Assembly (NCBI GenBank): GCA_947561395.2
Contig: OX387193.1
Span: 124,001-188,000 of the forward strand
Direction of reading: 5' to 3'
Source of the DNA: Buxus sempervirens
Lineage: Eukaryota > Streptophyta > Magnoliopsida > Buxales > Buxaceae
DNA: 64,000 bases
The translations under genes and the position numbers were made by a program. This document shows positions 1 through 11,724 of this stretch, one piece after another. Position 1 is the first letter of the stretch, and every line of letters begins with the position of its first letter. The notes beneath the pieces were generated by a model that had not been told where the DNA came from, made no database searches, and saw only the letters and a program-made list of their open reading frames with translations.

Positions 1-430
1 GTAAAATTTGATTGTAAAGCCATCCGGCTCTAGGGCCTTGTCTCCTTAAATTTCCTTGATAGCCTCCAACATCCCTTCTTCACCCAAGTGCCTTTACAAC
101 ATATCCCTATGAAAATCTGAAATTAAATCAAATCCATGCCATCCAATAGAGGTCTTACATGTACTTTCTCTTTGAAAAGATCTTCAAAGTAAGCGGCTGC
201 CGCCTTTTTTTTGTCATCTTGATCTAGTGAAAAAGACCCTTCCACCTCCAAGTGATCAATGGAATTTGCTCTCCCTCTTGCTGAAGCCATCTTATGGAAA
301 AAAACCAGTATTTTTATCTCCAGAACTAAGCCATAAAGCCCTTGATTTCTACTTCCAACTGATCTCCAATAACGATGCAGCCTTCTTGGAATCTAATTTC
401 AAATCTTGTTAGGTTGCCATCGATAAAACT
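1..430 (-). mobile_element. LINE (L1-type) reverse-transcriptase fragment
   Basis: Read on the minus strand, the first 60 bases give IKEI, a stop, then GDKALEPDGFTIKFY. This matches the conserved KAPGPDGF box that opens the reverse-transcriptase domain of plant L1-type LINEs. The next few hundred bases, which lie upstream in the element, read in broken frames like the linker between endonuclease and RT, including a DML-type segment. The element runs off the left edge, so the rest of the RT lies outside. It is a decayed fragment; the right border is approximate. Confidence 0.6.
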
Positions 431-1130
431 GATAGCTGTTTCTCGTTTCCTCGGGGCCTTTAAATTCAATGAAGAGAGATGAAGGGGCGTTTTTGGTTAA
501 TGCTTCTTTTAATACAGTAAAATTTAAGATGCCATGTCAGTAATACCTCAAATACAATTGGCCAGTTTCAAAAAGCTGATAGCCGTTTCTTGTGTTCCAG
601 GCCTTTTAGTTGAATTCTATTCCGATTGGGAAGATCAACCACTCATGGCGACTGTTCATGAGGGTGGATGCTTGAGTTTTCAACTGTTTTACGGAAGATA
701 TCAGAAAACAGAGCAAACTAAGATCTCCAAATAAGCAGCCACGTCAGTAGTGATGTGGAGTTATAAGGTTTGAGAGTCTCAGGTTTATAGCCTTCGCATG
801 AGTTCACAGATTGCTATATACTATATATAGATTTCTCAAATCTATCAACATGGTTTGCAAGGTAAAATCTTGTCAAAGTGAGAAAAGAAGGAGACATTAT
901 AAGAACTTTCCAAATATAAAACACTACACCGAGAGGTGCCACTCAATGGAACCAATATGAAAACTGCCCATGTCAAAAGAGGGCCCACACATCTATAATC
1001 CATCCTAGATTCGACCACGAGAGGAAACGCATTCCTCTTCGCCTCATTAGTTTCCAAGTACTATAAACTCGTAAGCTCCGATTCGGTAATTCCATTGTTT
1101 TTTTGTCTTCTTCTTGCAACAAGGTAAATT
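431..1130. other. no gene recognised; spacer before the first R repeat
   Basis: No conserved protein is visible on either strand. A TATA-like run (ctatatatag) lies near 820-830, and a short stretch with exon-like composition near 1020-1125 ends in a possible donor (acaag/gtaaat). Without a recognisable product these may be chance. Confidence 0.3.
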
Positions 1131-4100
1131 CAATGCATATGATTTATACTCCAATTCGAATTTATACGTTTTTTTAATTATATATTTTCTTTGTATTTTA
1201 ATGGGTTTTAAGAATTTTTTTCCTTTTTTGATTTTTTTTTAAATATGTTCCTCTTTTGGTTTAGATATCAAGAAGTATCTATATTAATTTATTTTATACT
1301 TTTTGCTATGGAATTTTAGGTTCCGTTTGCTGTTTTTGTTTTAATTTTTTTTATTTTTTCGTTGTTTGGTGCCTTTTGTCACTTAATGTGAATTTGCATT
1401 CTTAGTTTTTTCCCGAATTGTTTGATATTTAATTTTATTTGATTTTATTATTTTCATTAAATCAATTTATAGAAATCTATTTGTATTTTATAATTTTCCC
1501 TTTTTTCATGATTTTAAGTATTAATGAGTTTGTCATCTTCCTCTTCTTTAATTTCATTTAAGGCATTTGACAATTTTTTGTATGAATATTTAAAGGTAAG
1601 ATTAGAGTTTATTTACTCTTTCGTAAATAAATAAAGATTAAATAATTGTTTTTGAAACAATAAAAAACTTGCATTAATGTAAAATATATATATTTTGAAA
1701 TAAGTGGTGGTTTGTTGTTACAATTTATATCTTGACTGAATTGCACATACATCATAGAGCACACATGGAATCATTGTAGGTCACACACTAAATCATCATA
1801 GGGCATGTACCGCATTATCATAGGCCACATGCTACATTATTGTAGGAAACATACGTCATTATCATAGGTCACACACTACGTCTTCATAGGACACACACTT
1901 GTTTAGAAAATAGACTCATAAGGGGTAATCTACTCCAAGGAAAAATTGTTACAGTATACTATTACTTATTTTTAAACATTTTTTAAAAGCATGGCAAGTT
2001 TTTTTAATTATATGAGAAGCCATCAATTAATCTTAGTTTATTTTGTAAAGTATGATTAAAACCTAATTTTGCCATAGTTAAAACTATTTTTACGGTGTTT
2101 TCATATTTTTCGCTTTTTGTGTTTGTGTTCGAATTGATATAAATTGTTGAATTTATTGATATTTATTTCTATTTTGTGCTTTTATTAAATTTTCACATAT
2201 TTTAGAATAGGTTTTACTATTATTTATCATTTACTATAATTTTGGTTTCCTTTGAGATATTTAATTTTCATTTACTTTTTAAACTCATTTTAGTATATTC
2301 AATTATTCTTAATCGGTTGAAGATATATATGTACTTCTTTTTTTTCCTAAATTTCTTTGATTTTTCTTTGTCTTTTTATTCTAATTTTCTTTCGGTAAGG
2401 TATTTTGCATCTGATTCTGTTGCAACAAATATTTTATTCTCCTATTTTCTTTAATATATTTTGTCGTTTTCATATTCTATCATGTTTATTGATATTTCTA
2501 CAAACAATTTTAATGTTTTCCTCAAATTTTCTACCATGGCTGGAGCTTTTTATTGAATCTCAGAAAATCAAAGTTTTTTTGTGACCTTAAAATGTCTATA
2601 TTTTCACTATTTATGTATCTTATGGAATTGATGATTATTATTATTTTTTGTAGGCTTCTATTTCTTGCACACCTAAAGCTAAAGTTATTAGAGTCTTTTA
2701 TTCCTATTTTTCCTTTTCCTAGGATTTTTTTTCGATGAGTCGGCTTTCATGCAATGGAGATCTTAAAATATTTTGCCATTTCCTTATTTGGTTTTTATGT
2801 TTGTGTTAAATATTATTGTGTTTTTGCCGTGGTCCTTTTTCTTTGATATTTTTTATTTTAATATCTGCTATCTTTCGATTTAGTGTGTTCTTTTGAACAA
2901 TTCTCCATTGGTTTGTGCTTTTGCTTGAGTAATCAAAGTTTATATTCCTCTATAATTTATAATGTTTTTATGATTTGAAATTTTTATTGGATACTTTTTT
3001 TTTTCACTGTTTTGTCAGTACTTTATGTTGTAAATTGTAATGAGTTTTCAATAGCTCATTTTTCTCACATTTTTAGGTGTTTATGACTTTTTTGCAAGTC
3101 TCTTGAGCTATTTTTCTCTTTTGAAATTTAGAGTTAATTGTATTATGACGTAGACCCAATGTACAAACAAATGTCGAACTCCTTGTGATGTGGGGGAAAT
3201 TCAAATGAGAGAATTATTTGGAGATAAATATTGAATTGAAGGATCTGTAACTAAGAACTTGAATAACAATTTTTGAAGTGCTAAATCGAGTTCCATAATT
3301 TTTACTGACATCAAACTGGTAAGGTAGTTGCTTTGTTCTTTCTGTGGGGTTTTTGTGCTACACAACTACTATTGACTTTTCTTGTTCATAGATTTTCTGG
3401 TTTTTTTTATTGTTTTTCCCCTCTTGGAGTAAGATTAGGGGAGTGGAGCAGACCAGCTTTTTATTTCGGCAGGCTTCAAAGGTATTTTCATATGTATCTC
3501 ATGGCCAAAATTTTGAGCTTTCTCAACTGATTCTCTAGTGTTTGGGTGGTTTATAAATGGTGAAATACATGTTTTGGTGTTTCTATATTTAGTCAAATGT
3601 TGTTATATTGTCAATGCCTTTTTCGCTTGTGGAATGGTTATCATTGGAAACTTTGTGACAATTACATTGCTTGTTACTGATTTCTTTATAATGAACCTAA
3701 CAATCATCTGAGCATGTGTCGTTATTTTTTCCTTCTTTTGTCACTCATTGATAAAATACTTTGCTCATAAAATTTATTATCAAGTGATGAATATTGAAAG
3801 TTGCATTGTTAAGGACGTATGGTTTTTATATTCTTGTAGGTCTACCATATTGTAGCAAGAGATGTCATATTTCGTATTCATGTGTTGTACTTGTGCCATA
3901 GTACAATAAATGGGAGTTGTTCCTCAACAAGTTTTCAACAGTTGAAATTCTAAATCAGTTTTTTTTCTTTATTTTTTTCCATCGATGCATATGGGGAGAC
4001 TTTAGTTAGTCCTGCCATGTTTTAGATTGTATTTCTGATTGTGGCGGTGGCTGCTTTTCGTTTGATACCGCAACCCTTTGCTTGCTCCGGATTCTTCTTA

Positions 4101-4955
4101 TTTTTGACTACAACTTTTTACTAAAAATAAGGGGAATATTTTATCAGGGTGAACATTTTGAGAATCCATTAATTATGATCACAGAGACAGGTTTGGAGTA
4201 ATGGCATAGTTCCCAGTTATTTCCTTTTTGTGAATAAATTGCAGACCTTTATAAGCTTTGTTCCTACCTTTTTTAAGTGATTTATACATATCTCAGGATT
4301 GATTAGTTGCTAGCTATTGGGTTTTCTTCTCACAAGTAATGCCTTTTCTTGTTATTCTAAATCGGATTTCCCATTAAAAGAATTACTGATGATACTTCTT
4401 GGGAAAATGGGAAATGGCCTGGATCAGTAGTTGTAATGTTACGAGAGGTAGAATGTGGTTTTAGAGGCGAATGTTAGCGAGTAAGGACAACAATGAGACT
4501 AGTAAATGATTATTGAGTGCAGACTTAATGCTACTTTTACTTGGAACAGATTTTATGCCCAACAGCATCTAAGATCATCCTACAGTAAATACTCGGTTAG
4601 TAGGATCATTTCCGTTTTAGCCTTGAGTGAGGATTTTATCATCTACAAACTACAATTGTCATATGACGTTGTTGTCTCCGAGATTGAAAAGTTTAACCTG
4701 TTACTCTCTGCAGATTTCTAAAAGGTCTTTTAAGACATCCTCCATTAGAATGAAAGGAATGGTGGAAATGAGGAACTCTGTAGTTTGAACCCTTCGAAGA
4801 CCCAAAGAAATGTGGAATTTTCTCACTTAAAACTTGAGTGAGAGAGATTCTTGAGGTAATTCTAGCAAAACTTTTGAATCCTTTCACTTTCATTTTTGCA
4901 TCTAGGAAATATGAGTGCTGTTTGCTTTGAGTTAGTTGTAGTATTACAGTTGTCA
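1131..4955 (+). repeat. R repeat, copy A (T-rich, about 3.8 kb)
   Basis: This T-rich stretch recurs several times in the window. Landmarks, in order, are 'gtttagatatcaagaagtat' (about 1262), 'gaattgcacatacatcatag' (about 1739), 'aagcatggcaag' (about 1989), 'tggctggagctttttattga' (about 2539) and 'gagctatttttctctttt' (about 3105), followed by a second part from about 3128 to 4950. The span 1685-4950 is matched closely and almost collinearly by 25148-28410. It contains no open frame with a recognisable product; predicted peptides are F/L/I-rich translations of T-rich DNA. The family is not recognised: no target-site duplication, primer-binding site or transposase motif was seen. Confidence 0.8.
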
Positions 4956-5784
4956 TTTAACTGACTTTATTATCTAGGAATTTATGGTTTTTTCTTTTGG
5001 CCTGTAGAATTTCAGAAGTTCTCTTTAATTGACATTTTAGGCGTCCCTTGTATTGGAGATGTGGGTTTTGCATTATATTCTTGCTTTTATTAGTTTAGTG
5101 GTAAAGCCAAGGATTTAGTTTCATTAACACCTTGACAAGTATCTTATAGGATTGTCAAAGCCAATGATTTGGAGTGCCTAATTTCTTTATCCAATGGACC
5201 TGCTATATTAGGAGTAAGGATGGAAGGCGTGGCATGTTGGCAACGCCAAGAAGGAGCCATCCAAACTTCGTATAGAGGCCTTACCAAATTAAATGGTTTA
5301 CAAACTTTTTCATTTTTGTGATTTGGTAATTATCTATATTCACTGTCTTTTTTACTTATGTTATTCTTTTAAATTTCTTGATATTTATTCCTCTTGTTTT
5401 TATATTCTGATTTTTTTAAATGCTTTTTTTATGATTTAAATATTTTTCCTTCTTTGTTATGCTTTAGGTCTTTATATGTGATTTTCCATTTGGTTTTCCT
5501 TTTTAAGATCGTTTTGGGAGGCAATTATTTATCTTTTGGTTAGGTTTTCCTTTTTAATCTTGTTTCTTTTTTTATTTAGGATTTTTAAAGTTCGTTTTAG
5601 TACATGTTTTTTTTTTAAATTTTATTTATTTATTGTCAATTTGATTTGGCTCTTATTTGCGAATTTTCTTTAGTTTTTTCATTTTAAGGTTCGCTGAGAA
5701 TCCTCATAAGTATTTTTATTCCTTTATATTCTTTGATATCTTTTCGTATTTAGTTTAAACATGTTTTTCCCATGCTTTTTGGTT
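4956..5784. other. T-rich spacer, nothing recognised
   Basis: The left part (to about 5300) has ordinary composition and no recognisable coding potential. From about 5300 to 5784 it is oligo-T-rich with repeated 'ttgatatttatt'-type words, like the unassigned T-rich stretches near 9.2-9.6 and 20.9-21.7 kb. Confidence 0.4.
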
Positions 5785-5793
5785 TTATATTTT
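5785..5793. repeat. 9-bp target-site duplication, left copy (Pack-MULE)
   Basis: TTATATTTT directly precedes the left TIR and is repeated exactly at 7328-7336 directly after the right TIR. One unpaired G (5794) sits at the left junction. Confidence 0.85.
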
Positions 5794-5949
5794 GGGAAAT
5801 TTACAGCAACACCCCCTGAGGTTTAAAAATGATCACTTATAACCCCAGGCTTTTAAAAACCGTCGCTTGCTACCCGTACCGTCAGTTTAAGCGAAACGGT
5901 GTTAAATTTCCAATTTTGAAAGACAAAATTGCCCTTCTCCCTTAAAGAC
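5794..5949 (+). repeat. left terminal inverted repeat of the Pack-MULE
   Basis: This arm of about 156 bp pairs with the reverse complement of 7141-7327, from GGAAA at the outer end to CCCTTAAAGAC at the inner end. Identity by eye is about 85-90 percent outside one indel. Confidence 0.9.
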
Positions 5950-6175
5950 GTGCTCTTATCGAATCTGGGTTTCAAATAAAAAAGATCATCTTCCAAATCG
6001 GATTTCGAATATCAATCCAATAATCCGAAGAACTTTTTGTTGAACCTGCAATCTAAACTCGTTGCCAAACACTCCTCTTTCCTGGTTAAGGGTTTCCACT
6101 TTGGCAGTGCGCCATTGTCTGTTAGCTTCATTTAACACTTGCGAAATGAACTAGGGTTTTAGAGTTCAGCTCCCC

Positions 6176-7128
6176 ATGGCGGCAATGGCACTGCAACTGA
6201 GGTCGAAATATCAGACGTTTAAAAACCCGAGATTCGTTTGTCATTTATCTTCTTCTTCTGACTCCGTAGAAGACAAGAATGATCCTCCATCCACGTCTAC
6301 GGTTACTCCGTCTGCGTCTACGGTTACATTTCCTCCTTCGTTTTCTGCTTATTTCAGCGACATTAAATCAAAACTGAAAGAATCATCGCCTACTCCAAGA
6401 GTTTCCTCGTCTCGCTCTTTCGGGGAATCTTTTTCGTTTGGTTCTTCAAGACCATCGAAACCCGCCTCTTTGGAAGAAATCCGCAAAAGTCTCTTCGAGT
6501 TTTGTCGAAGATGGACTTCGCCTCTGCCTGACGAGGGATCATCTTCGACGTCATCTTCGTCACCACCAACCATCTCGTTTCAGGATCTTTACAAGAGAAA
6601 CGTGATCGAAAAGGGTAAGGATGAGCGCATCGAAGTTGGAGGCGGCACGAGCGGCAAGCTTTCTTTCGAGGCAATTCGTGAAAGCTTAAGACAGGTACGA
6701 GCTTTGTCAAAGAACCAGAATGTGAAGGATCGAGTCAGAGGATCAGGCGACAGAGGGAGCAGGATGCTGCACCCAATGTCTTTAATGGCATTCAGGGACA
6801 GTCTGAGGATCGGCCAAATTCTTCGGTTGTTCATTGGATCAGAGCCGCTTCCAACTTCTATCTTTGGAAAGGAATTGAGTGAGAAGACAGAGAAAGAATC
6901 TTAGGAGCTGAAGACGGAGTTTCTATGGAGATAAACTTAGAAAGCTGCGTCCTGCTGAGACTAAGGGGGATAAGAACTGGCTCTCCCTGTTCGAACTAAA
7001 TCAGAGGCTTGTAAAATTTTGGGAAATGGAGGAGCAAGAGGCGAGTTCAAGGATTAGTGGAGTTTCCTTCAAGGACCTGAGGGAATGCTTAGTGAAGATG
7101 CACACGTCGGACAGTGATAGGGCAAAGA
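6176..7128 (+). pseudogene. captured N-terminal part of a mitochondrial ribosomal protein S15 (uS15m) gene
   Basis: From the ATG at 6176 an open frame of 242 codons runs to a TAG at 6902. Recognisable blocks are SFSAYFSDIKSKLKES (about residues 57-72), ASLEEIRKSLFEFCRRW (about 98-114), ISFQDLYKRNV (about 131-141) and LSFEAIRESLRQVRALS (about 161-177). After 6902 homology resumes in another frame: GDKLRKLRPAE, WLSLFELNQRLVKF, ISGVSFKDLRECLVKM and SDSDRAKK, to about 7128. These match the long N-terminal extension of plant uS15m proteins (the Arabidopsis At1g15810/At1g80620 type, from memory). The RNA-binding S15 domain that should follow is absent; the copy ends at the right TIR. With a stop, a frame change and no S15 domain it cannot make a working ribosomal protein, although the 242-aa frame could be expressed as a truncated product. 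Confidence 0.75.
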
Positions 7129-7140
7129 AGAGAAGAGCGT

Positions 7141-7327
7141 GTCTTTAAGGGAGAAGGGTAATTTTGTCTTTCAAAATTGCAAAGCTAACACCGTTTCGCT
7201 TAAACTGACGGTAGCGGTAGCAAGCGATGGTTTTTAGAAGTCTAGGGGTTATAAGTGATCATTTTTAAACCACGGGGGGTGTCCGTGCCCTTTGCCCAAA
7301 CCTCAGGGGGTGTTGCTGTGAGTTTCC
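7141..7327 (-). repeat. right terminal inverted repeat of the Pack-MULE
   Basis: This is the partner of the left arm, about 31 bp longer because of an insertion near 7270-7300 (cacggggggtgtccgtgccc region) that partly resembles the TIR's own C-rich motif, as if a short piece had been duplicated. The outer end is GCTGTGAGTTTCC. Confidence 0.88.
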
Positions 7328-7336
7328 TTATATTTT
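7328..7336. repeat. 9-bp target-site duplication, right copy (Pack-MULE)
   Basis: TTATATTTT, identical to 5785-5793. Confidence 0.85.
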
Positions 7337-7481
7337 TTCTTCAACAACTTGATTTTGTAATTAGGCAATTTTTGCACATTCACTTTGTTTTTTTTTTCTT
7401 CAACAATTTTATGTTTTTTGTTACCTTTTACCATTCAGTTTTATCTTATTTGTCCCACAAGTTTTCCTTTTTAACTGTTTT

Positions 7482-9172
7482 TGTAACACCCCAATAAACC
7501 GCATCTCGTCCCTTTGGACTAAGATCAGCTAAAGGATGTTAACCAGGCCCTAATAAACATGATGGTAAAGTTTTTCCTTTATTTTTTTTTAAACAAAAGG
7601 CGTATATAACGCCTAGAAAATGGACGATATCCAAGTGTAAGAAATGCCTGATAAACGTGGGTGCAACATGTACTATATGTGTACAGACAAACTAACTATA
7701 AAAAAGGCATTTAAAGTATAAACCATGAGGGAAAGGTATCAAAAGAACCCATTAAAAGTTATATACATGGTTTTACAAAAGTGGGTCATCTAAGCATCTC
7801 ACATCCCTCTCTTTCTCTTTCTATCTACATAAGTCCAAAATAAGATATACATTATCTAAGGAGACCTAGCTGGCCTGAAGAAATCCTCCTCTTTGTAGCC
7901 CAAAGCTTTCTCCTTCCCCTTATCAGCTTTAACTCCAGACGTCGATGGATCTAAAACAAAACCGATAAACCACGTTTGATGAGACGAAGGGTCCCAGTAA
8001 GCAACACTATGCATGCTTTTGAAAACCACAGTTCATGCCATATCTTTTCAATTCCATGATGCATAGCAATGTATCGAAAACCGATGTAATAATGCCGATA
8101 TACATCTTTGCCTATCATTCATGATATTTAGCACAAGCATACAAGGGCATTCATCAATCAATGGAAACCAGCATTAAAATATACTAACTCTTAGCGACAA
8201 CAACCATGTTAATCTCATTCCATTTATAGAGTTAATTAGGTGGTTTAATTGTAAACGTCAGGACCACATCTAACTCTATAGGTTTCCCATATAGGTTAGG
8301 CATCCAACCCGATTCCCCTTGGTATTGGGCATCCTAACGCCGATTCCCCTTAGCGTAGGGCATCCAGATGAAGCTTGGGCATCAGCCACCGATTCCCCTT
8401 GGTGCTGGAATTCAGTACAACTGTCGGCCTCTAGCCGGTATCAATAGAATCCACACATGATGAAACAATAGTATCCAAGGTCATGGCATTTATATTTAAA
8501 CACACCTACTTAAGTTATACGGATCCGCATCTTAAGTTAAAATTTTATGCCTTTCATTTTATTTGGTATCTCACACAATCATTTCCATGTCAACAGAACT
8601 ATGTTTCTCAAGCACAGCCTATAGGGCTACTAGTTCACAATCATCCAGGCCATTGCCCCATGGTTTACATTTCGTTTTCAGATCATGGGCCTATGCCCTC
8701 ATGCTTCCATACATTTCATGTATAAATTCAAGCAATGATTTCTTATGCAAACAGAATATCACATTTATCTCAATTTGCAAACCTACTATAGTCACATGCA
8801 TCTAAAATAAATTGCAACTTATTTAACAGCAACATATAATAATATTAATCCCATACTTGCAACAGAGGTCCGAAATTCATTTTGAATTCCAGAAAACTAA
8901 AACAAGATTTTCTTAGAAGGGTGTTGCTTACCTTGAAGCTATAATCACCTTCTTCTTAGCTTTGGCAACTCAAATATAAAATCAAAATACTGTTTTCTTC
9001 AAATTTCCAACTTTGTCTTCTCTCCAAGCTTAAGGTCCCTTCTTGATTTGAGGACTCTGCTTTATGATTCCAATCTAGGCCTCTGAAGGATCACCTTCAT
9101 AACACAAACCCTGTATCAGTTATAATATTACAATTATAACTTAAAGATTGATCAGAAAGTTGGGATCTTACA
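7482..9172 (+). mobile_element. solo LTR of a Ty3/gypsy-type retrotransposon
   Basis: The block begins TGTAACACCCCAATAAACC, ends GTTGGGATCTTACA, and is flanked by the 5-bp direct repeat GTTTT (7477-7481 and 9173-9177). TG...CA ends, a 5-bp duplication and the TGTAACACCCC start typical of plant gypsy LTRs identify an LTR of 1,691 bp. No second LTR or internal region lies beside it, so it is a solo LTR left after recombination between the two LTRs. A short C-rich degenerate internal repeat (variants of 'ccgattccccttgg') lies near 8310-8405. The matching duplication suggests a moderate rather than ancient age. Confidence 0.82.
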
Positions 9173-9640
9173 GTTTTTCTTCGATGTTTTATTATTTGTT
9201 CACTTATGTGGATTTGTAATTTTTTACTTTCACATCATTTATGTTTTTTAAACTAATGTTGTTTGATGTATTTCTTGATGTTTAATTGTATTTTTTCTTC
9301 TTTTTTTTACATATTTTTATTCTGATTAAACTCTTATCCTCTTCTCTATGTCATAAGGCCTTTATTTCAAACTTTATATTTACGTTGAGAAGGTTGATAA
9401 GTATTATTTCTTTCCGTTTGTGTTCTTTGATGTCTTTTGAAATTTTTTTTCTTTTATACATGTTCTTTCCGTACCTTTCTATTTTTAACTTTTGTTATTT
9501 ATTAATATTCTACGTTCACTTTGTTTATATTTTTATTGATTTCTTGCAATTGTTTTTATTTAATATTTTTCATTCATTTTTACATATTGTTATTGTGATT
9601 TAACTGTTTTCCTCTTTTTTAGTTTTTTTTATTGTTTTTC
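9173..9640. other. T-rich spacer, nothing recognised
   Basis: Oligo-T-rich on the plus strand. The peptides it would encode are F/I/L-rich and match no family. Confidence 0.35.
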
Positions 9641-10310
9641 CCCTCTTGGAGTAAGATTAAAGGGAATGGAGCAGACCAGCTTTTTATTGCAGCAGGCTTC
9701 GAAGGTATTTTCATATGTATCTCATAGCCAAAATTTTAGCTTTCTCAACTAATTCTCTAGTGTTTGGGTGGTTTAGAAATGGTTAAATATCATGTTTTGG
9801 TGTTTCTATATTTAGTTAAATGTTTTTTTTATTAGTAATGTAGATGTTTGTATATATATATATATATGTGAGAAAAGAAAGAGAACTGTACAACGCACAC
9901 AAATCAGTGCAGATGTCAACATGACCAAATACCGCCTATACACCAAACACAAAATGCCTCCCAAGAAATGATTACTACCCTCTATCAATGCTCATATCCA
10001 CACCAAATCTTGGCTCATTACGAAACAAGCCGTTAAATAATGTGCCAAGGACGACCGCTCTCCACCAGAACTACCCAACATCCCATGGTAAGTGTGAGCC
10101 CATCCCTCTTACCGAACTCCCCTCCACAGTACATGTGGAGTATTTTCATGGTAAGTGCGAAAAAGGTATTAACAATATAACAACATTTAGGCAAATGTTG
10201 TTATATTGTCAACACCTTTTTCGCTTATGTGGAATGGTTATCATTGGAAACTTTGTGACAATTACTTGCATTGCTTGTCACTGATTTCTTTATAATGAAC
10301 CTAACAATTG
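9641..10310 (+). repeat. R repeat, copy B, left part (interrupted)
   Basis: 9641-9827 matches about 3395-3595 of copy A (ttgttttTcccctcttggag, gcagaccagctttttatt). After an insertion, 10188-10310 continues with the sequence found at about 3597-3710 (aaatgttgttatattgtcaa, ggaatggttatcattggaaa). The split match shows a later insertion into this copy. Confidence 0.75.
9828..10187 (-). mobile_element. 5'-truncated LINE insertion, about 0.35 kb
   Basis: It interrupts an R repeat. A T-run at the left end corresponds to a minus-strand poly(A) tail, followed by aatgtagatg and a (TA)n stretch closely resembling the 3' end of the full LINE at 56.18-60.87 kb. Both flanks carry a direct repeat of about 15 bp, atttagNNaaatgtt, fitting target-primed reverse transcription. 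At the right, 5' junction about 35 bp (10153-10187) are an inverted copy of the adjoining target DNA (10194-10230), an unusual junction. Confidence 0.7.
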
Positions 10311-10365
10311 GGTTTGTTTAGTCAGTATCACAAGAATCAGGTATGCCTTTGATTCAATTCTTTTC

Positions 10366-11724
10366 CCATTTGCTGCTTGAACTTGATGATACTCTTAGCT
10401 TGAAATATGCGGTTCTTTGGTAATCTAGTAGTTTTTGGTTTTGGTGTTTGTGTGTCGTATTTCCTTTTTGATTCTTGGGCTTTTTGTTAGATGGCTGGCC
10501 ATTAGGTTTGTGTAACTTTTTTAGGGAGGTTTTGAGTTCATTTTGATGTGGAAAAGTTGTCATAGTTTTCATTTGTGTGTATGCATCTTTAGAGTCTTTT
10601 GAAATTCAGTTGACTTAATATTTGATTATTGACTTGAACTGACACTTAATATCTGTGGTAAATTTTTTCATACTATTTTTAGTAAATTTTATTTGGTATA
10701 GGACCTTATCTATTTAATTGTTTTTATATTTTTGATTTTAAATTTGACTTCGTATGATTCTATCTCAATTGAAAGATGATTTATTTTGGCTTAATTATGA
10801 AATTAAAAAGGACGGTATCTCTATTGTTTAACAACCCGAATCTATTGTTTTTTTTATTGGGAAGTAGTGGTTAGAAATATTAAATATCTTAAGGCAATTC
10901 TGAATCATCATTAATCAATCTTGCGTATCAAGTAAACAGAAAATTAGAAAAAACTACATGTTCGATCCCAATTTATACATTTTTTTTAATTAAATATTTT
11001 CTTTGTATTTTAATGGGTTTTAAGAATTTTTTGCCTTTTTTGAATTTTTTTTTTAAATATGTTCCTCTTTTGGTTTAGATATCAAGAGTATCTATATTAT
11101 TTTATACTTTTTGCTGTGGAATTTTAGGTTCCGTTTGCTTTTTTTTATTTTTTCGTTGTTTGTTGACTTTTGCCACTTAATGTGAATTGCATTTTTAGTT
11201 TTTTTCCGAATTGTTTGATATTTAATTTTATTTGATTTTATTATTTTTCATTAAATCAATTTATAGAAATATATTTGTATTTTTATAATTTTCCTTTTTT
11301 TCATGATCTTAAGTATTAATGAGTTTCTCATCTTTCTCTTCTTTAATTTCATTTAAGGCATTTGACAATTTTTTGTATGAATATTTAAAGGTAAGATTAG
11401 AGTTTATTTACTCTTTCGTAAATAAATAAAGATTCAATAATTGTTGTTGAAAACAATAAAAAACTTGCATTAATGTATAATATATATATTTTGAAATAAG
11501 TGGTGGTTTGTTGTTACAATGTATATCTTGACTGAATTGCACATTTATCATAGAGCACATATGAAATCATTGTAGGTCACACACTAAATCATCATAGGGC
11601 ATGCACCGCATTATCATAGGCTCCAAGCTGCATTATTATAGGAAACATACGTCATTATCATAGGTCACACACTACGTCTTCATAGGACACAGTTGTTTAG
11701 AAAATAGACTCATAAGGGGTATCT
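10366..11724 (+). repeat. R repeat, copy B, main part; left arm of a palindrome
   Basis: Collinear with 16780-18130 of copy C, from 'gctgcttgaacttga' to 'gactcataaggggt'. It is immediately followed by the same sequence in reverse orientation, so it forms the left arm of a large inverted repeat. No coding content. Confidence 0.8.

Larger units (their letters stand above)
5794..7327 (+). mobile_element. Pack-MULE (non-autonomous Mutator-like element) carrying a uS15m gene fragment
   Basis: The element is 1,534 bp and is bounded by a perfect 9-bp direct repeat TTATATTTT at 5785-5793 and 7328-7336, the duplication size expected for Mutator-like elements. It carries long terminal inverted repeats (5794-5949 and 7141-7327) whose outer ends read GGAAATTTACAGCAACACC and GGAAACTCACAGCAACACC. 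It encodes no transposase. The interior (about 5950-7140) is a piece of a host gene related to plant mitochondrial ribosomal protein S15, including upstream non-coding sequence. Long TIRs, a 9-bp duplication and a captured gene fragment define a Pack-MULE. A transposase would have to come from elsewhere. Confidence 0.9.

Noticed and set aside
1739-1925. Series of 'catcatagg...cacac' words spaced about 25-30 bp apart, considered as a CRISPR-like or minisatellite array
   Set aside because: The words are degenerate, spacing varies, and the same series occurs in each R copy; it is an internal feature of that repeat in a plant genome.
6349-6834. Minus-strand open frames of 74-106 codons opposite the captured uS15m fragment
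   Set aside because: The plus strand carries the recognisable protein; these are antisense shadows.
6176-6904. The 242-codon frame as a functional ribosomal protein gene
   Set aside because: The S15 domain is absent, homology continues in another frame after a stop, and the whole copy lies inside a transposon.
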